Source: Rhodobacteraceae bacterium DSL-40 (GTDB lineage Bacteria > Pseudomonadota > Alphaproteobacteria > Rhodobacterales > Rhodobacteraceae). From it: a stretch of DNA of 64,000 nt. A program made the translations under genes and the position numbers. Each line of letters begins with the position of its first letter. The stretch's first letter is position 1. Below are positions 9,555-18,452 of the stretch, piece after piece. The notes under the pieces were generated by a model, which was not told the DNA's origin, searched no databases, and saw only the letters and a list, made by a program, of their open reading frames with translations. Where the stretch lies: contig QKPN01000001.1 in NCBI GenBank assembly GCA_003258405.1, positions 744,001-808,000 of the forward strand. The letters are read 5' to 3'.

Positions 9555-9821
9555 TCAGGCAGCGAGCGCCTTCACACGATGCGCGAGACGCGACACCTTG
9601 CGGCTGGCGGTGTTCTTGTGAACGATGCCCTTGGAAACACTGCGCATGATCACGGGCTGGGCCGCACGAAGCGCCTCGGCAGCAGCATCATGATCGCCAG
9701 AAGCGATCGCCTCTTCCACCCGGCGGATGAAAGTGCGCATGCGCGTCCGGCGCGACTTGTTGACCTCGGTGCGGCGCTCGATCTGGCGCGCGCGCTTCTT
9801 GGAGGACGGCGAGTTTGCCAT
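9555..9821 (-). CDS. rpsT: 30S ribosomal protein S20
   Basis: This 88-residue basic protein starts [17 protein letters not shown] and ends in [11 protein letters not shown], as expected for S20, which binds 16S rRNA early in 30S assembly. The length is normal. Placement next to dnaA is a synteny known from alphaproteobacteria such as Caulobacter. A hairpin terminator follows. Confidence 0.97.
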   Translation of the reverse strand: MANSPSSKKRARQIERRTEVNKSRRTRMRTFIRRVEEAIASGDHDAAAEALRAAQPVIMRSVSKGIVHKNTASRKVSRLAHRVKALAA

Positions 9822-9932
9822 GTTTTGCTTGTCCGTATCTCGGTCGTCAGGGAAATTCTTGAAGCCGCTTCTTTAAGGTCGCGGATCAGGGCTGTCAACA
9901 CGGCGCAGGGGCCTGCGGGGCGGATATTTCCG

Positions 9933-10709
9933 CTATTTTCCGCGAAACTGCGGCGTCCGCTTTTCGGCGAAGGCCGCCATGCCCTCGGCCTGATCCTCGG
10001 TGGAGAAGAGGCCGAAGAACAGGCGGCGCTCGAAGAGCACCCCTTCGCGCAGGGTCATCTCGTAGCTGCGATTGACCGATTCCTTCGCCGCGCGCACGGC
10101 GATCGGCGATTTCTCGGCAATCTTTGCCGCAACGTCCATCGCTTCGCGCACCAGATCCTTGGCCGGCACCACGCGGCTCGCAAGGCCCGCCCGCTCGGCC
10201 TCGGCGGCATCCATGAAGCGGCCGGTGAGGCACATCTCCATCGCCTTGGACTTGCCGACGAGGCGGGTCAGGCGCTGGGTGCCGCCCATGCCGGGAATCA
10301 CGCCGAGATTGATCTCGGGCTGGCCGAATTTCGCCGTATCGGCCGCGAGGATGAAGTCGCACATCATCGCGAGTTCGCAGCCACCGCCGAGGCAGTAGCC
10401 CGCGACCGCCGCGATGATCGGCTTGCGGCAGGCGAGGATCGCCTCGCTCGGGCGGGTGAACATGTCCTCGACATACATGTCGACGAAGGATTTCTCCGAC
10501 ATCTCCTTGATGTCCGCCCCGGCCGCAAAGGCCTTTTCGGAGCCCGTCAGCACGATCGCGCGCACCTTGCGGTTGGCATCGAGGTCGGTGAGAGCGGCGG
10601 CGAGTTCATCCAGGAGCTGGGAGTTGAGCGCATTGAGCGCTTCGGGACGATTGAGGCGGATCTGCGCCACATGGTCCTCGATCTCGACGATCAGGGTTTC
10701 ATACGCCAT
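9933..10709 (-). CDS. enoyl-CoA hydratase
   Basis: This 258-residue crotonase-fold enzyme hydrates trans-2-enoyl-CoA to 3-hydroxyacyl-CoA. The oxyanion-hole block [11 protein letters not shown] near residue 65, the [15 protein letters not shown] block near residue 105 with its glutamate, and the [15 protein letters not shown] block with the second catalytic glutamate are all present. That combination marks true hydratases. The start [12 protein letters not shown] at 10709 is preferred over an upstream in-frame start because it matches the family N-terminus. It lies downstream of mutM on the same strand with a short gap. Confidence 0.93.
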   Translation of the reverse strand: MAYETLIVEIEDHVAQIRLNRPEALNALNSQLLDELAAALTDLDANRKVRAIVLTGSEKAFAAGADIKEMSEKSFVDMYVEDMFTRPSEAILACRKPIIAAVAGYCLGGGCELAMMCDFILAADTAKFGQPEINLGVIPGMGGTQRLTRLVGKSKAMEMCLTGRFMDAAEAERAGLASRVVPAKDLVREAMDVAAKIAEKSPIAVRAAKESVNRSYEMTLREGVLFERRLFFGLFSTEDQAEGMAAFAEKRTPQFRGK

Positions 10710-10780
10710 GGGGGGTCTCCTCGTTCCGAGCCTGGGTTTCACGTGTCGGTGCGCCAGCTAATCCAAGCCACGGCGGGGGA

Positions 10781-11638
10781 TCAACCCCGGCGCTGGCAGA
10801 TCGGGCAATGAAAGCTGGACCGGCCGGACTGCACGATGCGGGCAACTGTGCCCTCGCACCCCGGCGTGCGGCAGGGTTCGCCCTCGCGGCCATAGACGGC
10901 GAAGGAATGCTGGAAATAGCCCAGTTCGCCATCGGCGCGGCGGTAATCGCGCAGGGAGGAGCCTCCGGCCGCGATCGCATCCTCGAGCACCGCACGCACC
11001 TCGCGCACGAGGCGCTCGATCTCCGCCGCGGCAAGGCTGCCCGCCAGAGCGATCGGGGGCAGATGCGCCCGCCAGAGCGCCTCGCAGACATAGATGTTGC
11101 CGAGCCCCGCGACATTGGCCTGGTCGAGCAGCGCGGCCTTCACCGGGGTCCGGCGGCCTGCGAAGCGCGCGCCGAGCCATTCGGCGTTGAAGCCGTTGCC
11201 GAGGGGCTCCGGCCCGAGGCGGGCGAGCAGACGGTGGTTTTCGATGGCAGCGGTCGGCCAGAGATCCATGGCGCCGAAGCGGCGGGCGTCGTTGAAGGTG
11301 ATCGTGGGGCCCGCCTCGACATGGAGGATAACGTGATCGTGCTTGCCGGGGAGCGGCGGGGCATGATGGAAGCCGCCGGGCACCTCGGCGCCGATGAGAA
11401 GGCGGCCGGACATGCCGAGATGGATGATGAGGGTCTCGCCGGTATCGAGCCCGGCAAGCAGATATTTCGAGCGCCGCGCGAGGGTTTCGACCCGTGCTCC
11501 CGCAAGCCGTTCGGCCATGCGTTCCGGGAAAGGCCAGCGCAGATCGGGGCGGCGCACCTCGGCCGAGGCAATCCGCTGCCCCTCGAGCACGGGGAGAAGC
11601 CCGCGTCGAACCGTCTCGACCTCCGGAAGTTCAGGCAT
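10781..11638 (-). CDS. mutM: formamidopyrimidine-DNA glycosylase (Fpg/MutM)
   Basis: This 285-residue base-excision repair enzyme removes 8-oxoguanine and formamidopyrimidines. The mature N-terminus [13 protein letters not shown] provides the catalytic Pro2 and Glu3, so the ATG at 11638 is the only sensible start although the frame continues upstream. The C-terminal zinc finger CRTPGCEG...CPICQ is intact and ends the protein. The start faces ubiE across a 94-base divergent promoter region. Confidence 0.95.
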   Translation of the reverse strand: MPELPEVETVRRGLLPVLEGQRIASAEVRRPDLRWPFPERMAERLAGARVETLARRSKYLLAGLDTGETLIIHLGMSGRLLIGAEVPGGFHHAPPLPGKHDHVILHVEAGPTITFNDARRFGAMDLWPTAAIENHRLLARLGPEPLGNGFNAEWLGARFAGRRTPVKAALLDQANVAGLGNIYVCEALWRAHLPPIALAGSLAAAEIERLVREVRAVLEDAIAAGGSSLRDYRRADGELGYFQHSFAVYGREGEPCRTPGCEGTVARIVQSGRSSFHCPICQRRG

Positions 11639-11732
11639 CCTCGCCCCTCTGCCGATACGCCCGGTTGAGGTTGTCTCCGCCCGGGCGCGCCTTATAAGCA
11701 CGGGAAGGTTCCGCAAGCAAAGGCCCTTTCAG

Positions 11733-12488
11733 ATGTCCGACGCGCCCGACCGCACCACCCATTTCGGTTTCGAAACCGTGCCGGAGTCCGAGAAGGCGGG
11801 GCGGGTGCATGGTGTCTTCACCTCCGTCGCCTCGCGCTACGATCTGATGAACGACGCGATGAGCCTCGGCGTTCACCGCGTCTGGAAGGATGCGCTGCTC
11901 GACTGGCTGGCGCCGCGGCGCGGCATGAAGCTGCTCGACGTGGCGGGTGGCACGGGCGACATCGCCTTTCGCTTCCTCGAGCGCGTGAAGGGCGAGGGCC
12001 AGGTGACGGTGCTCGACATGACCGAGAGCATGCTGGTCGAGGGCCGCGCGCGGGTCGAGGGCCGGGAAATCGAGGGCAAGCTCGACTGGATCGTGGGCGA
12101 CGCGATGGCGCTTCCCCTGCCCTCCGCGAGCTATGACGCCTACACGATCTCCTTCGGCATCCGGAACGTCACCCGGATCGAGGATGCGATCGCGGAGGCC
12201 TATCGCGTGCTGCGGCCCGGCGGGCGGTTTCTCGTGCTGGAATTCAGCCGGGTGCCGAACGCGATGCTGCGCCGGATCTACGACAGCTATTCCTTCAACG
12301 TGATCCCGCGCATGGGCCAGGCGATCGCCGGCGACCGGGACAGCTATCAGTATCTCGTCGAATCGATCCGTCGCTTTCCCGATCAGGAGACCTTCGCCTC
12401 GATGATCCGCGCTGCCGGATTCGAGCAGGTGAGCTACCGCAATCTCTCGATGGGAATCGCCGCCCTGCATTCCGGCTGGAAGATCTGA
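11733..12488 (+). CDS. ubiE: ubiquinone/menaquinone biosynthesis C-methyltransferase UbiE
   Basis: This 251-residue SAM-dependent methyltransferase acts on the quinone ring. The SAM-binding motif [15 protein letters not shown] is near residue 70, the TISFGIRNV block near residue 145, and the C-terminal block [17 protein letters not shown] ends the protein. The start [17 protein letters not shown] at 11733 is chosen over an open upstream frame that overlaps mutM. Its TGA overlaps the ubiB ATG by one base (TGATG), so the two are translationally coupled. Confidence 0.96.
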   Translation: MSDAPDRTTHFGFETVPESEKAGRVHGVFTSVASRYDLMNDAMSLGVHRVWKDALLDWLAPRRGMKLLDVAGGTGDIAFRFLERVKGEGQVTVLDMTESMLVEGRARVEGREIEGKLDWIVGDAMALPLPSASYDAYTISFGIRNVTRIEDAIAEAYRVLRPGGRFLVLEFSRVPNAMLRRIYDSYSFNVIPRMGQAIAGDRDSYQYLVESIRRFPDQETFASMIRAAGFEQVSYRNLSMGIAALHSGWKI

Positions 12489-14014
12489 TGCGCGGCCCGC
12501 ACAATATCTGGCGGCTGATCCGGACCGGCGCGACCTTCGAGCGCACCGGCGCGATGGCGATGGCGCTCGAGGCGTTCGACGCGCCGCCGCTCCTGCGCGT
12601 GGCAGCCCGTGTGCTCGGCTGGCCCTTCCAGTGGCTGGGCTACGAGGGCGACCCGTCGCAGCCGCCGGTGCTGCGCGCGATCACGGCGCTTGGGCCGGCC
12701 TACATCAAGTTCGGCCAGCTCATGTCCACCCGGCCCGACGTGGTGGGCGAGGAGCTCGCGCGCGAGCTGACCGTGCTTCAGGACAAGCTTCCTCCCTTCC
12801 CCATCGAGGCGGCACGGGCGGAGTTCGCGGCGGCCACCGGGCGGACGGTGGACGAGGTGTTCTCGGAATTCAGCGAGCCGATCGCGGCGGCCTCGCTCGC
12901 GCAGGTCCATCGCGCCGTCCTGCGCGAAACCGGGCAGACGGTCGCGGTGAAGGTGCTCCGTCCCGGGATCGAGCGGGCTTTCCTGCGGGATGTCGATGCC
13001 TTCTACCTCGCGGCCTCGCTCGTCGAGGTGCTTGCGCCCTTCGCGCGCCGTCTGAAACCCCGCGCCGTCATCGAGCATTTCGAGGGCGTGGTGCTCGGCG
13101 AGCTCGACCTCCGGATGGAGGCGGCGGCGGCGGCGGAATTCGCGGCCAACAACGCGAAGGAGCCGGATTTCCGGGTGCCCTCGGTCATCTGGCCTGCGAC
13201 GGAGCGCCGGGTGCTGACGCTCCAGTGGGTGACGGGCACGAACATGGGCGATGTGCCGGCGCTGAAGGCGCAGGGCACGGATCTCGTGCGGCTTTCGGAG
13301 CGGATCATCCAGGTCTTCCTCACCCATGCGCTGCGGGACGGCTACTTCCACGGCGACATGCATCAGGGCAACCTCAAGCTCGCGCCCGACGGGGCCCTGG
13401 TGGCGCTCGATTTCGGGATCATGGGCCGGATCGACGCCTATACCCGCCGGGTCTATGCCGAGATCCTGATCGGCTTCCTGAAGAAGGATTACCAGCGGGT
13501 CGCGGAGGTTCACTTCGAGGCAGGATACGTGCCCGCGACGCAGGACATGGAGGCCTTTGCCCAGGCCCTGCGCTCGATCGGCGAACCGATCTTCGGGCAG
13601 GACGCGACCCAGATCTCCATGGCGCGGCTGCTCGCGCATCTCTTCGAGGTGACGGAGCGCTTCGGCATGGAGACCCGCACCGAGCTCATCCTGCTCCAGC
13701 GCACGATGGTCGTCGTCGAGGGCGTGGCGCGCAGCCTCAACCCGGCCATGAACATGTGGGAGACCTCGCGGCCGGTGGTGACGCAGTACATTTCCGACAA
13801 TCTCGGGCCGAAGGCTGTGGCGCGCGATCTTGCCTCGGCGGTGCGCATCCTCTCGCGCCTCGGGCCGCGGCTGCCGCAACTTGCGGAGCGGGCGCTGATG
13901 ACCGCGACCGCGCCGCGGCGGGCGCCGGAGCGCGGCGGCCTGCCCGGCTGGCTCTGGGGCGTTGCGGGCGCCTGTGGCGGCGCGGCCCTCGTTGCGCTCG
14001 GAACGCTGCTCTAG
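12488..14014 (+). CDS. ubiB: ubiquinone biosynthesis regulatory kinase-like protein UbiB
   Basis: This 508-residue ABC1/ADCK/UbiB family protein is an atypical kinase-like ATPase needed for ubiquinone synthesis. The KxGQ-type motif YIKFGQLMSTRPD lies near residue 77. The nucleotide-binding LAQVHRAVLRETGQTVAVKV block is near 140, and HGDMHQGNLKL and ALDFGIMGRID give the catalytic and metal-binding loops near 290-315. The last 25 residues form a transmembrane helix, typical of the family. It is co-transcribed with ubiE. Confidence 0.95.
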   Translation: MRGPHNIWRLIRTGATFERTGAMAMALEAFDAPPLLRVAARVLGWPFQWLGYEGDPSQPPVLRAITALGPAYIKFGQLMSTRPDVVGEELARELTVLQDKLPPFPIEAARAEFAAATGRTVDEVFSEFSEPIAAASLAQVHRAVLRETGQTVAVKVLRPGIERAFLRDVDAFYLAASLVEVLAPFARRLKPRAVIEHFEGVVLGELDLRMEAAAAAEFAANNAKEPDFRVPSVIWPATERRVLTLQWVTGTNMGDVPALKAQGTDLVRLSERIIQVFLTHALRDGYFHGDMHQGNLKLAPDGALVALDFGIMGRIDAYTRRVYAEILIGFLKKDYQRVAEVHFEAGYVPATQDMEAFAQALRSIGEPIFGQDATQISMARLLAHLFEVTERFGMETRTELILLQRTMVVVEGVARSLNPAMNMWETSRPVVTQYISDNLGPKAVARDLASAVRILSRLGPRLPQLAERALMTATAPRRAPERGGLPGWLWGVAGACGGAALVALGTLL

Positions 14015-14047
14015 ATAGGGCCGGAGGCCTTTCGCCGAACGCGCCGG

Positions 14048-15061
14048 TCAGCGGCGCCGGCGGCGGGCCGGGCGATCCGGAGAGCCGCCGGCATCGGAGC
14101 CGTCGGACGCGGACGAGAACGGCCCGAGGCGGGTGGCGATCGTATCGAGATCGGGGGCTGCCGCCTCCGCAGGCGCGGATTCGAGGGCGGCACGCATGGC
14201 GGAGAGATGCGCCGCGGTCGTGCCACAGCACCCGCCAATGATACGCGCGCCGCAAGCCCGCGCCAGCACGGCATATTCGGCCATGAGTTCGGGTGTGCCG
14301 TCGTAATGGATATGGCCCGCCACGAATTTCGGAATGCCCGCATTGCCCTTGGCAATGAGCGGCAGATCGGGGTGCGCCCCGGCGAGGCCGCGGACCGTCC
14401 GCAGGAGATCCGAGGCGCCGACACCGCAATTCGCGCCGAAGGCAAGCGGCTTGTGTGGAAGCTCGGAGACCAGCCGCACCATGTCGGCGGCACTCACACC
14501 CATCATGGTGCGCCCGGCGGTGTCGAAACTCATCGTGCCGCACCAGGGCGCGCCGGTGCGCGCGATGCCCTCGGCCGCGGCCCGGAACTCCTCCGCCGAC
14601 GACATGGTCTCGACCCAGAGGAGGTCCACCCCGCCCTCGAGCAATGCGCGGGCCTGCGCCTCGAAAATATCCGCAGCCTCAGAAGCCTCGAGCGACCCGA
14701 GCGGGGCAAGGATCTCGCCCGTGGGGCCCATCGAGCCCGCAACGGCCACCTGGCGGCCGCTGGCATCCGCGACCGAGCGCGCGAGCCCTGCCGCGGCGCG
14801 ATTGAGCTCGGCCACGCGATCCTGCGCCTCGTGAAGCTTCAGGCGGCTGGCATTGGCACCGAAGCTGTTGGTGAGGAAGAGATCACTGCCCGCGGCAACG
14901 GTTTCGGCGTGAAGCCCGCGCACCCGTTCGGGCGCCTCGACGTTCCAGAGTTCGGGCGCATCGCCCGACACGAGCCCCATCGCGAAGAGGCTGGTGCCCG
15001 TCGCCCCATCGGCAAGGATCCAGTCGCGTCCGGACAGGAGGGATTGCAGCGTCGCGCGCAT
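14048..15061 (-). CDS. bmt: homocysteine S-methyltransferase family protein (betaine-homocysteine methyltransferase-like)
   Basis: This 337-residue TIM-barrel methyltransferase transfers a methyl group to homocysteine to form methionine. The zinc-binding cysteines are visible as GANCGVG near residue 210 and the GGCCGTT pair near residue 278. The N-terminal block DGATGTSLFAMG is typical. It resembles the bacterial betaine-dependent form in Rhodobacterales, but S-methylmethionine as donor cannot be excluded. The last 50 residues are low-complexity. It converges on ubiB, with 33 bases between the stops. Confidence 0.85.
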   Translation of the reverse strand: MRATLQSLLSGRDWILADGATGTSLFAMGLVSGDAPELWNVEAPERVRGLHAETVAAGSDLFLTNSFGANASRLKLHEAQDRVAELNRAAAGLARSVADASGRQVAVAGSMGPTGEILAPLGSLEASEAADIFEAQARALLEGGVDLLWVETMSSAEEFRAAAEGIARTGAPWCGTMSFDTAGRTMMGVSAADMVRLVSELPHKPLAFGANCGVGASDLLRTVRGLAGAHPDLPLIAKGNAGIPKFVAGHIHYDGTPELMAEYAVLARACGARIIGGCCGTTAAHLSAMRAALESAPAEAAAPDLDTIATRLGPFSSASDGSDAGGSPDRPARRRRR

Positions 15062-15093
15062 CGGCCCCGAGCCTCCTCAATCTGACCGGCGGT

Positions 15094-15525
15094 TCAGGCC
15101 CGCTGAAGCGCCGTTTCCGCAATCGCCCGGATCCGGCCGACCATCGCCCTGAGCCCGTTCGAGCGCTGCGTCGAGAGATGGCCTTCGAGCCCGAGCCGGC
15201 CGAGTTCGGCCGGGGCATCCACAGCGGCAACCTCGCGCACCGTCAGCCCGGAATAGAGGCTGTGCAGCACGGCGATGAGACCGCGCACGATCATCGCATC
15301 GGAATCGCCGTCGAACTCGAAGCGGGCGTCCGCCCCCTCCCCCTCGAGCCGCGGCACGATCCAGACCTGGCTCGCGCAGCCCTCGACCTTGGTTGCGGGG
15401 CTCTTCAGCGCCTCGTCGAGGGGCGGCATCTTCTTGCCGAGCTCGATGACATAGCGATAGCGGTCCTCCCAATCGTCGAGGAAGTCGAAATCCGCTGCGA
15501 TATCTTCGAAGTCCTGAGCCGCCAC
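15094..15525 (-). CDS. sufE: SufE family cysteine desulfurase sulfur acceptor
   Basis: SufE takes persulfide sulfur from SufS and passes it to the Fe-S scaffold. The block FDFLDDWEDRYRYVIELGKKMPPL is diagnostic, and the EGCASQVWI block carries the acceptor cysteine near residue 50. The frame stays open to a TTG at 15582, but the family homology begins at AAQDFEDIAADF, so the GTG at 15525 is preferred (143 residues). It precedes the methyltransferase gene on the same strand. Confidence 0.9.
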   Translation of the reverse strand: MAAQDFEDIAADFDFLDDWEDRYRYVIELGKKMPPLDEALKSPATKVEGCASQVWIVPRLEGEGADARFEFDGDSDAMIVRGLIAVLHSLYSGLTVREVAAVDAPAELGRLGLEGHLSTQRSNGLRAMVGRIRAIAETALQRA

Positions 15526-15673
15526 CGTGATCCATCCGGTTTTATGGAAATCTCCCAAAGATGTAGGCGCAACGCCACGCAAGGTCCAGAGTCAAGCGGG
15601 TCGGGCGAGGTTTTCCCTTTCCAACCCATCCGGCACGGTCTATTTGCGATCGGGTGGCTGAATTCGGGACGTT

Positions 15674-16141
15674 ATGTCGAGGAATGTGCTTGTCTTGGTG
15701 ATGGTGGCCGGGCTTTCCGGCTGTTCCATTCAATTGCCCAGCTTCGTCGGCCGTGAGGGCGACGGAGAAGACACGTTCAAGCTGGGCGGAACGCCCGTGC
15801 CGGATCCGGTTCCGATCGATGTCGCCTCTGCCCGGGTCGAACCGGCACTGAACGGCTACATCATTCTCGTCGAAGGCATCGCCCCGACGGCCGGGTACAA
15901 TACTGCGCTGCTCATGCGGCCCGATTCCCTGCCGGACGCGCCGCAGTCGGACGGCCCTCCGCCGGAGACGATCGACTTCCAGCTCCTCGCCGTGCCGCCG
16001 ATCGGCCCGGCTCCGCCGGAACCTGCCGCGGCACGGGTGCTGCGCGCGGGATACTTCCTGCCCGAGGATCATGTCCGGCGCATCCGCACCATCCGCCTGC
16101 GCGGCGCGACCTCCGTCCAGACCCTGCCGCTCGAGAGGTAG
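15674..16141 (+). CDS. putative lipoprotein of unknown function
   Basis: This 155-residue protein has a short signal peptide and a lipobox (VMVAGLSGC), which would place acylation on Cys17. The remainder is proline-rich, with an internal repeat-poor beta-type sequence and no recognisable catalytic motif. It converges on the glucosylglycerate synthase gene, and the two stops share a strong hairpin. The lipoprotein call is based on the signal; the function is unknown. Confidence 0.7.
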   Translation: MSRNVLVLVMVAGLSGCSIQLPSFVGREGDGEDTFKLGGTPVPDPVPIDVASARVEPALNGYIILVEGIAPTAGYNTALLMRPDSLPDAPQSDGPPPETIDFQLLAVPPIGPAPPEPAAARVLRAGYFLPEDHVRRIRTIRLRGATSVQTLPLER

Positions 16142-16182
16142 AGGGGCGCGGGCCAGGCAGCCGCCTCGCCCGCAGGCCCCTC
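16141..16182. terminator. hairpin between convergent genes
   Basis: The arms GAGGGGC-GCGGGC and GCCCGC-AG-GCCCCTC form a 13-bp GC-rich stem with a 2-base bulge and a 14-base loop. It starts at the last base of the lipoprotein stop and ends in the stop of the GpgS-like gene. It is a likely bidirectional terminator, although neither side has a clear T-run. Confidence 0.5.
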
Positions 16183-17401
16183 AGCCGTGCTCGGCGTTAT
16201 CCTCGGCGACCGCGTCGCGCATCTGGCGCATGATGTCGGGGTCTGCGGAGTAGACCCTGCTCCAGCTCGGGATGAAGGGCGTTTCCATCGGGTTCTCGAG
16301 ATAGACGTTCCCGGCCTCGACCACGTTCGAGGCAAAGAGCTCGACGTTGCTTTCTTCCTGATGCCGGTCGAGGTGCAGACCGTTCAGCATCGCATCCGCG
16401 TAGTAGCTCTCGATCATGTCGAGCGCGATGCGGTGATAGGTCGCCTTGAGCGAGGTGAAGGTCTCCTGGCTGAAGACCACGCCTTCCCCCGCGAGCTTGC
16501 GGTAAAGCGCCTTGCAGATATCGACGGACATCCGCGAAAGCCCCTGGCCGCGATCCTCGGCCGAGACGGGCTGGTGCTTGTGGTCGTAGGCGTCGGAAAT
16601 GTCGACCTGGCAGATCGAGCGCGGGTTGAGATTGCGCCAGGCTTCCGACAGCACGCCGATCTCAAGGCCCCAGTCGGAGGGGATGCGCATGTCGGGCACG
16701 ATGGCCGTCCGCATCGCGAACTCGCCGGCGAGCGGATAGCGGAAGGCGCGAAGGTAGTCGAAATACTCCCGGTCGCCGACGACCTTCTTCAACGCGATGA
16801 GGAGCGGGCCGACGAGCAGCCGGTTCACCCGGCCGTTGAGCTTTCCGTCCGCGATGCGGGGGTAGTAGCCCTTGCAGAGCTGATAGGGGAAATTCGGGTT
16901 CGCCACCGGATAGACGAGGCGCGCCAGCATGTGCCGCGAATAGGTGGTGATGTCGCAATCATGAAGCGCGATCACCGAGCTGTCCTGACAGGCCAGCGCG
17001 TAGCCCATGCAGTACCAGACGTTGCGGCCCTTGCCCGGCTCTTCGGGCGCGAGGCCGATCTGCTCCATGCGCGCGTCGATCTCGCGCAGCCTCGGGCCAT
17101 CGTTCCAGAGCACGGCGTGATCCTGCGGCAGACGGGAGAAGAAGGCCTTTGCATGGCGGTATTGCGCCGCGTCGGCGCGGTCCAGGCCGATGACGATCTT
17201 GTTGAGGTAGCTCGCGCCTGCGAGTTCCTCGACGATATGCGGAAGCGCCTCGCCCTCCAGTTCCGAATAGAGCGAGGGCAGGATCAGGGTGATCTTGCGG
17301 GTGCGCGCAAAGCCTTCGAGCTGTGCGGTGAGCATCTCGGGGTCGGTCGCGCGCAGATTGTGCAGCGTCGCGACAAAGCCGTTCTGATGAAAGTCTGCCA
17401 G
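16181..17401 (-). CDS. gpgS: glucosyl-3-phosphoglycerate synthase-like glycosyltransferase (GT81)
   Basis: It transfers glucose from a nucleotide sugar to 3-phosphoglycerate, the first step of glucosylglycerate synthesis. The core has TLILPSLYSELEGEALPHIVEEL, the metal-binding ALHDCDITTYS (DxD-type), and the conserved blocks GRVNRLLVGPLL and GLEIGVLSEAW. From the first ATG (17335) the protein has 384 residues. The reading frame upstream encodes LADFHQNGFVATLHNLRATDPE, which matches the usual ADFHQNG start of the family. A CTG at 17401 with GGGAG a few bases upstream is therefore the likely real start, giving 406 residues. The phosphatase gene lies just upstream on the same strand. Confidence 0.88.
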   Translation of the reverse strand: MADFHQNGFVATLHNLRATDPEMLTAQLEGFARTRKITLILPSLYSELEGEALPHIVEELAGASYLNKIVIGLDRADAAQYRHAKAFFSRLPQDHAVLWNDGPRLREIDARMEQIGLAPEEPGKGRNVWYCMGYALACQDSSVIALHDCDITTYSRHMLARLVYPVANPNFPYQLCKGYYPRIADGKLNGRVNRLLVGPLLIALKKVVGDREYFDYLRAFRYPLAGEFAMRTAIVPDMRIPSDWGLEIGVLSEAWRNLNPRSICQVDISDAYDHKHQPVSAEDRGQGLSRMSVDICKALYRKLAGEGVVFSQETFTSLKATYHRIALDMIESYYADAMLNGLHLDRHQEESNVELFASNVVEAGNVYLENPMETPFIPSWSRVYSADPDIMRQMRDAVAEDNAEHG

Positions 17402-17434
17402 TGGTCAACTCCCGTGTGTCCGCGCGCGCCGGCC

Positions 17435-18244
17435 TCACGGCGCCGGGGCGGCTTCGGTAAGAATGGCCAGAACGGCCTCGTTCCAGCCTGCAGGCCCGAT
17501 GGCACGGGTGCGTCTGATGCGGCCGAGCGCCTCGCCTTGAAGCTCCGCCAGCGGCTCATGCGCCGGGTTGGCGACGATGACCCCGAAATCGGCGGCCTCG
17601 ATCATCTCTATGTCATTGGGAGCATCGCCCAGCGCGAGGGTCATTGGCAAGGCATCCTCGGTGCCCGCGCAGGCCCGACGGATCTCCGCCATCCGGTCGG
17701 CCTTGGTGCCGCCGAAGCTCAGGGTGAGAAAGCGTCCGCCGCGGCGGGCCGCGAGGCCCCGCTCCCGAAGGGCGGCCTCGAACGCGGGCAGATCCGCCCC
17801 GGGGCCGGTCCAGAGGCCGGGCTCGGAGAACTGCCGCAGGCGCGCAAGCGCGGCCGTGTCCGGATCAAGCCCGGTGCGGCGGGCGACCTCCGCGGCATCC
17901 CAGTCGCCGAAGCCCGAGAAGCCCGCGCGCAGGCGCGCCGGAACGGTTTCGAGCGCGTGGCGCAGCCGGGCATAGACCTCACCGCCTCCGGAGGGCATGG
18001 CGCCGCCAGGCAACAGCCCGGCCCCGTTCTCCACGATGGCCGGGCAGCCGGAAAAGCCCAGCCGTGCGCGCAGGGGGGCGATTTCGGCGGCGGTCTTGCT
18101 GCTGGCGAGAACCAGCGGAATCCGGCGCGCGCGCAAGGCTTCCAGCGCCGGGCGCGCCGCCTCGAAACCATAGGTCTCGTGATCGAGAAGCGTGCCGTCG
18201 AGATCGGAGAAGACGACAAGTCCGGGGCGGCGGGATCGGGGCAT
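17435..18244 (-). CDS. HAD-IIB phosphatase, mannosyl/glucosyl-3-phosphoglycerate phosphatase type
   Basis: It removes the phosphate from glucosyl- (or mannosyl-) 3-phosphoglycerate to give the osmolyte. HAD motif I is VVFSDLDGTLLDHETYGF, motif II the LVLASSKTAAEI block, and motif IV ALGDAPNDIEMIEAADFGV. The SSKT block is characteristic of mannosyl-3-phosphoglycerate phosphatases. The frame is open to an ATG at 18298; MPRSRRPGLVVFSD at 18244 fits the family length better (269 residues). It precedes the gpgS-like gene by 33 bases, so synthase and phosphatase should be one operon. Confidence 0.85.
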   Translation of the reverse strand: MPRSRRPGLVVFSDLDGTLLDHETYGFEAARPALEALRARRIPLVLASSKTAAEIAPLRARLGFSGCPAIVENGAGLLPGGAMPSGGGEVYARLRHALETVPARLRAGFSGFGDWDAAEVARRTGLDPDTAALARLRQFSEPGLWTGPGADLPAFEAALRERGLAARRGGRFLTLSFGGTKADRMAEIRRACAGTEDALPMTLALGDAPNDIEMIEAADFGVIVANPAHEPLAELQGEALGRIRRTRAIGPAGWNEAVLAILTEAAPAP

Positions 18245-18452
18245 CGGCAGTCGCAGCGCTCTTGAACCAGGGGCGCCGCACGATTCCCGCACGGCCATGC
18301 CCGAAGGCTAGCGGCCATGCCGCGGGCGCAAAACCGGAAATCGCTGCGCTGCCACTGGCGGCACCATAACTGCATAAAAAACAGCGCCTGTCGCGAAGTT
18401 GCGCAGAAAGCGTGCTGATACGGCTTGTTTTCTGAACGCGTTACGGGAAACC

